Below, one piece after another: positions 34,201-41,126 of a stretch of 64,000 bases of DNA (the stretch's first letter is position 1; each line of letters starts with the position of its first letter). Origin of the DNA: Craspedostauros australis (taxonomy: Eukaryota; Bacillariophyta; Bacillariophyceae; Mastogloiales; Achnanthaceae). The notes under the pieces were generated by a model. It made no database searches. It was not told the origin of the DNA and saw only the letters and a program-made list of their open reading frames with translations. Both the position numbers and the translations under genes were made by a program. The stretch lies in contig JAMXDE010000025.1 in NCBI GenBank assembly GCA_026770025.1, positions 744,001-808,000 of the forward strand, in the 5' to 3' direction.

Positions 34201-35183
34201 CAGTGCTTTCCATCCTCAAGAAGCACGGCGCAGCCGCACAGGTCCGCGATGTGTTCTCCAGAAGCGTCGTCGACAACTTTGCCAGCCACAAGCGCATGAC
34301 GTCTATGTGCCGCCCGATGTTCCTTCCCATCCTCATGGCGTTGGATCTCTCATCTCCGAATCCGCAAGAAGTGAACGACCGGGCAGCGGACATCCTGGAA
34401 TACCTGATCATCAAGATGAACAGCAGAGCCGACGGCGACGGCAAGGACGCCGCTGACGAGACTGCTGTTGTCCCAAATGGAAGCCTGCGCATCGATCCAT
34501 TCTTGGACAGGCTCTACGGACGGCTGGGATGGTCTCCGAACTCCATCATGACAGAGCTCTGCCTTAAGGTCGCCAAGTATCTGATATCGATCCGCCCGTC
34601 ATCGACGCCGCCTCCTACCACTCCACAAGTGGCGATGCACGACTCAAGCAAGAGCGAGGGGCTCACCGCTCCCGTCACAAGCGATTCCAGCGACAGCAAC
34701 GCAAGTCAAGAACATGGGGCGCCTGATGGTTCTCGTCCAACACCCAACACCGCGAGCAACGAACGCAACGAACGCAACGAAGAGCTGATCCAGATCCTTC
34801 TGAAGCGTGCACTCGCCTTGTCGCGGTTGGTGGAGAAGGAGCACAAGCAGCACGTCCCGTTTCCCAAATCAAGCGGAACTGGCACCGATACATCCAAGGC
34901 AGCCAGCAGCAAGAAAAACCACGAGAACGGCCCGAACACGAACTTTTCGATTGCGTACAAGTTCCATCGGCCGATCATGAAGGATCTGTACGCAGTGGCG
35001 AGGCAGGAGATGGGAGATATGGCTTGGCAGGAATACAGCGATGGCGATGAGCCGGTCGCCGCACCAGCAGCGGCAGCAGCGCCATCGGTAGCAGCCGAAG
35101 ATGCGGCGTCCTCATCGATGGATCCGCATTACGCAATCGAATGCGCCCTTGGCGTGTTACGTCTTCGAAGTCTGACTGAGTAG
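28239..35183 (+). CDS. Receptor-like guanylate cyclase fused to cyclic-nucleotide phosphodiesterase
   Basis: 2314 residues, one uninterrupted frame from ATG 28239. Residues 1-330 are low complexity: poly-Asn, Gly-Asn hexamer repeats, an Asp run. Membrane segments near 335-355 and 798-818 bracket an outward-facing sensor region (356-797) that contains eight HGDQ-type repeats. The class III cyclase domain (about 1003-1188) has metal Asp1018 (FADVTGFS) and Asp1062 (VETVGDSYM), Glu1058 in the guanine-selecting position, Gln1134 where animal guanylate cyclases have Cys, and Asn1141/Arg1145 for the transition state. The PDE domain (about 1400-1760) has His1408, then HDVDHPGVPN (1486-1495), the PDEase I signature, and a third metal motif in AADVSHTM. 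About 490 helical, conserved-looking residues follow with no family I know. It could both make and hydrolyse cyclic nucleotide at a membrane; GTP preference is inferred. Confidence 0.9.
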   Translation: MSLRKERTALLMRNHRRKTPQDQQRPDMIDEETGDASRIATNGNSNGSSNGKPAQTNHRSSFWQSRFLLSTDSDVEMDGNTTNNNNNNNNAKINARTSSAGAARANASRSRAAAAGVSRDEVMGALRAAKRSPASNNNTKSNKSNKNTNNGNGNGNGNGNGNGNTSVDESDASDSFAVASDRDERNSEAHFDDGDPYEDEFYSLNENSSGSNDSEDDDDDDDDDDDDDAGGPMSLSRRRNRIADFSNAGKGNKIRRRGSHDSSIFYEGASFASGQSDHSAFASAPASTPASTRSMNSGRRRRRRRKRFLSSSSSSSKRFVKRNGFAAHLLRQLMSAIVVYMAIIFPIIVLLIMRTQQINSLGSAFDSIALQVRDETRDKFHQFLNTMHDLSVASTSQGIYNTANNSTSWPFVTNWDFDKAGAAALLSSDAIFIGFHPKVKEELTAQWNTYSVQNHQNWIPRQYYPTYDEENQIYPLLFPPFVYSVENATLQPAYRRINYTSKCDMHGSRRSLQHQHGDQHGDQHGDQHGDQHGDQHGDQHGDQHGDQHQESNATTSSSFLYPTWQMAPITPPYTNFNLLAITSSQPLETLESNVPAVVIGDVEQYDADDGGVAAAFYTPLLQAKFGGDAVYQGQSSSWLFYPIFEDFNPGKEVHGHSHHDDHDVDVDKKCSDPDDKTQNIVGVWSAIIYWELLFKNVLPSSTKHRVMVVLETMNVASGETASTVSILISGEETTFLGYDDLHDRAYQYLQRTYNILDNHGNHHRHVHFPFGQSLFTYSISVYPTDDLRSFYVDHVPYTTSLSILLFFIIFIGASSQYDVHVQERLKRALKKSKADQRIVNQIFPKQFRKRLLHKPKLNAKLAAGQGGAMALSSMHNELSKSTHHKMERRGSLNSMASRKKKKKYLTLDSDHGVRVKSGSIMGNSRGNSEGLNTSLHPKDQLKNFLQDVPSTEFMLDDNDDDGLEDHRIRGSSDPAASHTSQGGNTASNTGLSQQEIMEILSIQPIADYFPACTVLFADVTGFSAWSSEREPEHVFILLETLFQSMDRIARRRRVFKVETVGDSYMAVTGLPDPQADHAVRMARFARDCMTHVHQETKQLESSLGPDTGELRLRIGMHSGPVTAGVLRGAKSRFQLFGDTVNTAARMESTSLSNRIQISESTANLLKGGGKAVWIKPRTDVVHAKGKGDLQTYWLALQKRTSNGDATVSSNTGSTGTGNLKASRPRRRTDSSGSVNSFVESSSTMSVSSSSISTTDSSLHSTDDHTHSDIEAATFARSYSQPQESFHNVAKNSRMIDWLSDIMISYIKKIEAQRRDYMIARHNHETPSSTSGARPLEVLQPLGRPDHCLPTKDMVLDEVVETFTFMPTAHNIIRTRTDPESIRLSDAVIDQVRDFVRAISMLYRQNPFHNFDHCSHVTQSATKLLKRIVNPKRHQQGKHMRQNANGDIDSVDDGTELKDQRNLHHQTHGIAADALAQFAVVFCSLIHDVDHPGVPNAQMSIENPALGQRYKNQSVAEQNSVDIAWDLLMQSEFTQLQRCIFSNQMELKRFRQYVVNMVMATDIFNPVMKSLRNERWYRVFPASDESNGDGGNDANANANVTVATASDDAQNSVVSANSSNANQATSVSSQGKQLEKQQSDVSSKKDTKNTSRKATIVLEHIIQAADVSHTMQHWNVYKKWNERLFREMYHAYRDGRAQRDPSEGWYKGELWFFDNYIIPLAQKLERCGVFGVSSDECLIYALENRKEWAMKGEKIVEDMMATLKEPESAPPPIKIAGYDLSDVKTLETDKLVKSIKDLIRRGRYLGTFKSEGKKDGQIRAAKSWMEALHLHETCPSSKGIMDLSIVLPIYSGILVFLKAGALVQDPTGNFEWNMVSRFVKEAKRDGSTVHIARALAAQCESMARRGDYISALNTFQSLTVIYDPREHSAAISKIYGTDRAAQAYSQRALWLDAIGETNGSISACHRVLKDILPHMDPKNVLNSFELLYPVLSILKKHGAAAQVRDVFSRSVVDNFASHKRMTSMCRPMFLPILMALDLSSPNPQEVNDRAADILEYLIIKMNSRADGDGKDAADETAVVPNGSLRIDPFLDRLYGRLGWSPNSIMTELCLKVAKYLISIRPSSTPPPTTPQVAMHDSSKSEGLTAPVTSDSSDSNASQEHGAPDGSRPTPNTASNERNERNEELIQILLKRALALSRLVEKEHKQHVPFPKSSGTGTDTSKAASSKKNHENGPNTNFSIAYKFHRPIMKDLYAVARQEMGDMAWQEYSDGDEPVAAPAAAAAPSVAAEDAASSSMDPHYAIECALGVLRLRSLTE
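29784..29879 (+). repeat. 12-bp coding minisatellite in the cyclase sensor region
   Basis: Eight in-frame units of CATGGAGACCAG or CATGGAGATCAG, encoding a His-Gly-Asp-Gln tetrapeptide tandem. Units alternate C/T at one silent site; the length is a multiple of three, so copy-number change keeps the frame. Confidence 0.95.
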
Positions 35184-35329
35184 ATCACTACGGCCACGAA
35201 CGTACGAGTAGAGTACACAGGGCACAATACTTGCAGTCGGTGGAGACTATGGGGAAAGTATGACACATCAACTTAGAATGTTGAAAGATCCTTTTGACAT
35301 TATCCCTTTACGACCGGAACTTAACGCCC

Positions 35330-35955
35330 ATATCCCTAATGAGTTTTTTGCTGACAAATTTGGCACATGTGCCAAATTTGTCACTTCTTTTGGGTTCGCA
35401 TCAACAGCGCATGTTGGCCTCCACGTGTAGGTGGCAAGATCGCATGCCAGACCAACATGGTCCTCCAGTGTGGTGGCTTCTCTCATTGTTTAACTGGAAC
35501 CTTCTGGTGCAGGCAATTTCCGCTGCAAACAAGGCCACATAAAGAATTCAGAACCCTAAGGACATACCCCATAAATGAAATATTTATCAACAAGCCGGAA
35601 CGCTTCGTGCATAGACACTGTTGAAAGACAATGATTGGATGAAAATCACAGACTTCGCTTGGAAATAGCACTGAAACAAGTTCCGTGAAGCATCGAATAG
35701 TCTCACCGTCGTCGGAAATCAACAGAAGCACAAACGCCAATCCTGGAGAAACAACAATCAAGAGTTTTGAGGACACAAAAGCGCCTCTCCGCGATAACGC
35801 TGTGTGAAAGTCGAAAAAACATTATCAGTACCACCTCAGCTGGCCGATGCGAACACACAGGATGTGACAAATGTGGCACATCGATCCAAATTTGTCACAT
35901 CGATGTGAAGTGCCAAATTTGTCACATCGGGGGCCCAAAATCTCATTAGGGATAT
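35330..35955. mobile_element. Putative non-autonomous TIR element 1
   Basis: ATATCCCTAATGAG at 35330-35343 is exactly inverted at 35942-35955. Just inside each end lie copies of TGACAAATTTGGCAC: a perfect palindrome on the left, and several related copies on the right (35864-35880, 35886-35902, 35913-35929). No transposase frame is seen in 626 bp. The ends plus subterminal repeats suggest a MITE-like DNA element. No clear target-site duplication was found, so the outer limits are uncertain. Confidence 0.5.
35352..35383. repeat. 32-bp perfect palindrome
   Basis: TGACAAATTTGGCACA followed directly by its exact complement, no loop. It lies 168 bp after the stop codon of the cyclase-PDE gene. 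Confidence 0.95.
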
Positions 35956-36089
35956 CCACAATGATTTTGGCCGGGTGCTGGAACGCCCAACATTTTGTCC
36001 GATTTTCACTTTTCTAACTCGTGACTTAACATACCGTGACTTAAAACGCAGCATTGAGACAGAAAAGTGAATCGGCCGAAATCCTGAAA

Positions 36090-37080
36090 AGCGTACCTAG
36101 TGCCTCAAAGAGCCGGCTGTAACCAATTTTTTTGGTTACAGTTGGTTACAAGAAAAATGTCGTGTAGATCGTGGTACACGTTCTACGTAAGTCCCGAACA
36201 AAAAGAGGCCAAAAACAGCATCAACCAAAGTTAAACTCTCCGGACTTAGCTCGTATAAGCCATCCTGTACTCATACTTCCAATATGGCATCATATGACGT
36301 TTATATATACAATCCTAAAGTTTGGTGTCTGTTGCTCTCTTGCTCGGTGAGCACTGATGCCATTCATCAAGCACCCCCATCATTCACGGACGTTTTTGGC
36401 TTCTGGTTGCCATGTTTTCTTATTCTGATTGGTCCAAAGAAGTGTTCCAACCATCGCTGACGTCACGATGACGCAGGTGTTGGAACCAGATTTCTCCAAA
36501 CTTGCCACCGAAATTGGGGATCCGAGTGGTCAAATATCATTCCGACCTCCATGGGAGCACTAAACGCAAGCATACCACCATACCATCGCACTCAAACAAC
36601 ATATATACCATATGGTCGTGACCGCCTTAGAGATAGGATTCTTAAATGATATCTATTGTACAGATTGAGCCAAAGACCGCTAAGTCCGGAGACTTCAAAG
36701 ATGGAGAGTCGAATTTCTCGAAGAATAGAGGCATGATCCTACCGGACTCCTGTAGAATTCTACGTGTAACCAACTGTAACCAACGAGATCCAAAAAAATA
36801 CCGGTCTGTCCGTCGTCCGAAGGCAAAACCACACCAATGGGGTCAACAAACACTAAAAGATCGACTAGATAGTAGTAACAACAAGATAATGTTATTACTT
36901 GCCTGGATAGCCCTGGCTCTTAAGTTTATGTAGATGCAAAGAGATATTCGATTGAGCGTCTACAGATTCAAGTCTGAGATCGGGAAAAATGGATCCAAAA
37001 TCTGTAACCAATTGTGACCAATTGTAACCAATTGTAACCAATTTTTGGGGTCCGGCTCTTTGAGGCACTAGGGTTACGCT
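36090..37080. mobile_element. Putative non-autonomous TIR element 2
   Basis: A 21-bp perfect inverted repeat at 36096-36116 and 37052-37072 is extended outward by AGCGTA/TACGCT with a 2-bp gap (36090-36095, 37075-37080). Inside both ends are tandem GTAACCAATT motifs: the left end forms a hairpin (36119-36141), and the right end has four units (about 37005-37044). A further 13-bp inverted pair lies at 36238-36250 and 36679-36691. There is no transposase frame in about 990 bp, and no convincing target-site duplication. Confidence 0.6.
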
Positions 37081-37956
37081 ATTGCATTTCAATTGTAGTT
37101 GGTTCAGGTCCAAAACGAGAGACCGGACAAACCGGACAGAGCGGACAAAATAAAACGGACAGAATAGATAGACCGGACAAAATTAACGAACTCAGCGGAC
37201 ATACTTAACGGATAGTACACGCAAACCGACACTAAAGAAGGTTGGCGCGACAACGCACGATGAATCAAATGGAAGAAACACCGCGAGTGTCTGGGTTGAG
37301 TGTGGAGAACGACCTCCGGCCAGTATTGTTGGTTGATACAATTTGTACGTGGAAAGTAGATAGCAAAAGCTGTGAAGAGTGATGCTTGTTGGAAATCTGG
37401 GGTAACCTAGTCTCTAGTAGTAGTCTCTGGTTACCTATTCCTGTTCTTGAATTGTTGGAACTGTGAGAACAACATCTTCATCTCTTGCATCTTCAAATCC
37501 ATTGCCCATGATAATAGCAGTAGCACCCTGTAGTTGCTCTTGTATTCATCATTGCAAAGCTTGTTCATCATGCACATCTCCTCATGTATTCCAGGTGTAT
37601 TTGATCATGCTCACCAGTAGAGTTTTCTCTACATTCCTGCGGTACATGCATGCTGATGCCAAGTTTCATTGGCAGTGTCTCTCTCTTTTGGATCGATGAC
37701 ATCACTCAATTGTCCAATGCACTCTTTCATGCTGTTCACTCACTTTTGTCACATGGTCACGGATGGTCACGTTTGGATCAGACCGTGATGTTCTGGCACG
37801 ATCGACTCATTCCTTCGATGATGTTCCAGTCCGCGCTTTATTCTCCTTCATGGTTCATTCACACTCACAGGATCATGTTCTGAGTTCTGAATGACAAAAC
37901 AGTGATAGCACTGTCACATAGATGTTGGTTCATCGGTCACTTGTCATGTTCAGAAC
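37081..37956. other. Repeat-rich spacer without a gene
   Basis: At 37120-37205 is a loose cluster of CGGACA motifs. TGTTGGAAATCTGGGG at 37388 resembles the complement of a B/C-family LTR end. On the minus strand near 37440-37540 a short open stretch (TAIIMGNGFEDARDEDVVL) may be a retroelement gag relic, but stops surround it and I could not match it. Confidence 0.35.
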
Positions 37957-38655
37957 TATCAACATCTAGATCGAAGTTAGGTAGCATCTCCCATGACTGA
38001 AACGTAATTCGACTTGATTTGAGAGTATAGTCAGATGAGTCTTGGTGATGCGACGATGTTCAGCCACTACTGTCATCGAATCTGACGTAGGCACTGACAT
38101 CATCGATGACATCAGAGGGTCAGTCATAGTGATCCCAGGAATCGAGATTCTATTTTAACCATGGTATGCTGACTTGTCTAGCAAAGCCAAGTGCATCATC
38201 GAGTACGTGGCAACAACATTTAGAATACAGATCGACGTCATCAGAGATGATGCATGCATCTTGTTGACATCGACGGGTCGAGATATATGCAGATCAGACA
38301 GAGATCAAGATTAGGCAAGACCAGGAGAGATGAAGAAAGACCCAAGAGCAGGAATAACACGAGATATTGTGTAGATCAACATGCCATCTTGGGCAATGTT
38401 TTAGGAAGACTGCAAAATGAACCATGGTGTAATCATGCAGCACATTAGAAACCCATGCAATAGGCAGCATCTTTAGAATGATGGGATCTTGTTCTCATAA
38501 TACAAGCCAATCATCAATTGAATACACCAACTAACTTAGCAACTATATCACCAAACATTCCAACCATTCCAGCTTCACCTGACAGATTGATCACCCTGGC
38601 GGAGGAGTAAGTGCAGTGATTGGTGCCCTGTCCTGTATTGAATTGCTGATTATCA
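37957..38655 (+). mobile_element. Solo LTR of the element E family, copy 1
   Basis: About 699 bp, beginning TATCAACATCTAGATCG and ending GCTGATTATCA like the LTRs of element E. It is flanked by AGAAC on both sides (37952-37956 and 38656-38660), a 5-bp target-site duplication. No internal element sequence is present. It differs from the E LTRs at many positions, so it is older. Confidence 0.9.
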
Positions 38656-38867
38656 AGAACACTTAGCATGCCAGTCTCCCTTTTTCATCCATTGTTCGCC
38701 ATATTTGTCTGTCTGTCATCACACTCATGACATACCTGTTGTCTGTCTGTCACTTGTCACGTGTTGATATACAGGAGGACAGGCTACAACATATTCAGGA
38801 GTGTGTCCGTCTTTGATAGATTGACTAGTCTATTTTTGGTATTATGGGAGGTGCGGCAATAATAGGT

Positions 38868-39639
38868 TGTGAATAATCGGGTGTTCTGAACCACATAATT
38901 GCCGCACCTCCCAGGCATGTGGAGCCGAGCGTCATGACACGATATATTACCGCACCTCCCACTTTGGATCTTTGTGACACCAAAATTGTGAGCTGCACGT
39001 GTTTTGAAGTGAAGAACGCCACGTGCCGAATGCGAACCGGTTCGTGACGTTCTTGACCTCAATACAGGAATGGGAGTCACACGTGTATATCGCAGGGGGC
39101 GGCGATGTTGGATTCGTGACCAGCATCACGATACACACGACTACGGCCCCCATGTTGCAACGAACAAGAAAAGAGTATTCGAGACAGGCCGGCGTCACGA
39201 AGTATGAAATGGCTTGTGAACGAGTCCCTGACAACAAACTGGTGAATGGTCGGAGAGGATCGGAGATTGTCTCAGGATGAGAAGTTGCAGGAGCAATCGT
39301 CCAAGCTGTTCTTCTGAAACATGGAAACTGTGATCTGATCGAACAGAACGAGTCAGGTGACACCTGTGATTCAGCGATGCCTATGCTAACAAAACTATTG
39401 GAGGCAAGACAATGTAATGAGTGCACAGACATGGGCAACTTGGTAGTGCATGCATGTTCATGATTAATTCGAGATGAATGCAAGATGGATGCATGCTTGA
39501 CTAGTAGATGGACCCATGGAGATCTCAGGAGGAGATCGAACTTTGGAAGTTGAGAGCAATGAAGAGCTCACAGTTCAGAGAAGTAGATTCTAACAAACAA
39601 TTAGCTTTCTACTATCATCACCACCCCGGATTTCCAACA
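38868..39639 (+). mobile_element. LTR of the B/C family, copy C2 (probably solo, diverged)
   Basis: It aligns with solo LTR C1 over most of its length (shared GCCGCACCTCCC, CGCAGGGGGCGG, ACTACGGCCCCCA, CCCCGGATTTCCAACA). The start is read as TGTGAATAATCGGG. Flanks ATAGGT and ATGGGT would be a 6-bp duplication with one mismatch. A 15-bp inverted repeat (38846-38860 with 38898-38912) spans its left edge. Boundaries are less secure than for C1. Confidence 0.6.
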
Positions 39640-39676
39640 ATGGGTATCACGACAAAGTTGCACCCTCGATTCCTGA

Positions 39677-40213
39677 CATACGCAACACTACAGATTGAAG
39701 ATCCATCCAGCACGTCCAGACAACGACGGCTGGGACATGGAGCTCTTCTGTGATAGCGAATATGCAGGAGACAAGGACATGAGAATCAGTGTGGGAGGGT
39801 TCATCCTATACCTATGCAAGGTGCCAATCCTATGGCGATCCAAGGCACAGAAGGCTGTGACACTCAGCTCATCCAAAGCAGAATACATTGCGCTTTCCGA
39901 ATCGGAAAAGGAGATCTTCTTCATCATGCAGATACTCAAGAGTGTGGGCATCCCAGTGAAGACACCGATCAAGGTCCGCATGGACAACATTGGAGCGATC
40001 CTCATCGCCAAGAACCCATCGACATCCCAACAATCGCGGCACATCGACGTGTGTCATCACTGCGTGCGGAATATGGTAATCAACAAGACCATCGAAATCA
40101 TTTTCGTCAAATCCGAGCAGAACACAAGCGACAGATTCACCAAGAACATCAAGGCCGACTTACAACGTGAACATGAGAAGTCGGACCTTGATACATTGAG
40201 AACATTTGAGTGA
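39677..40213 (+). pseudogene. Copia RNase H fragment
   Basis: The frame reads LFCDSEYAGDKDMRISVGGF, then WRSKAQKAVTLSS and MDNIGAILIAKNPSTS, then KSEQNTSDRFTKN and a stop at 40211-40213. It is the RNase H end of a relative of element B. The 5' part is lost at the end of LTR C2, an in-frame stop at 39674 suggests a small frameshift, and active-site context has drifted (SSSKAEY where SSTEAEY is usual). Element D is inserted 82 bp past its stop. Confidence 0.85.
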
Positions 40214-40295
40214 CCGAATGTATACAGGAAGGGTTTCGGGGATGTGCGTATGTGTATGTGCATCGTTCACCCGCTATTCTCTTATACTCAGTTGA

Positions 40296-41047
40296 AGTTG
40301 GATTTTCGTGTGCTGTTGTGACACGATCCGGAAGGGATGGCCTAGCTGACTACCAGATTCAAGGAATCTGATGATGAAGTCAACGTGAGGCGACCGTCTG
40401 GAGATTAGTAGTATGTGGCAATGAAGTAGATTAGTGTTGTAGTGCTGATCTTGAGTTGTGCTATTTGTTATTTGAATAGTCTGCATTGTGAGTTGATCAG
40501 ATTGAGATGCAGGATGAAGAGACGATGGTCAGTCTGAATGGTGCGGCTCTGCACTGACCTTCAGAGGTTCAGTGCTGAGGGCGGACGGGTCCTCTCTTCC
40601 TCTCTTTCTCCAGTATCTCATCGTAGTAGTTCTACGTTCGAGTACTAAGCCTTGACACCTTGATTGAGGTTGAAATCGAGAACACAGGTTGTCAGGCCGA
40701 GGGAATTGATGTAAGATTCCCTGCATGTGTTGAAGCAGGGAGGATCTCTTGGCTGTTGTCATGCAAGGTTGTCAGGTTGTTTAGCTGACAACGGAATTCA
40801 GGTTGGCTGCATTACAATAGTTCAGGAGAGCACATAGTTCCCAAGGTGTCTTGATCCCATTGACTTCGGATAGTGTTTGAGTCAGTGGTGATTCATGAAT
40901 GAGTGTGGGAGAAGGAGGGAAAAGAGTGATTGTTCCGTATTTGTTGGTGGGAGGTTTCGCGCCAAAATTTCGCGCCAAAATAATTTTAAGGTGCGACAAG
41001 GAACACACTGAGTGAAAAGTAGTCCGTTCTTTAGATGAACTTCAACT
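40296..41047 (-). repeat. 3' LTR of element D
   Basis: 752 bp, identical by eye to 50253-51004. A diverged relative of its end is found at 53180-53400. Confidence 0.93.
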
Positions 41048-41056
41048 CTCCCTCTC
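41048..41056 (-). other. Polypurine tract of element D
   Basis: In element sense GAGAGGGAG, immediately before the 3' LTR; it would prime plus-strand DNA synthesis. Confidence 0.8.
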
Positions 41057-41126
41057 AGTGTTGAGTCGCAGTGAGATCGTGACATCGGTGAAAACTTCAT
41101 CCGTGGTTGATGTATGAATGTCTCTC

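Noticed and set aside
39508-39753. Small plus-strand frame over the end of LTR C2
   Set aside because: It joins LTR and RNase H sequence in the wrong frame, an artefact of insertion.
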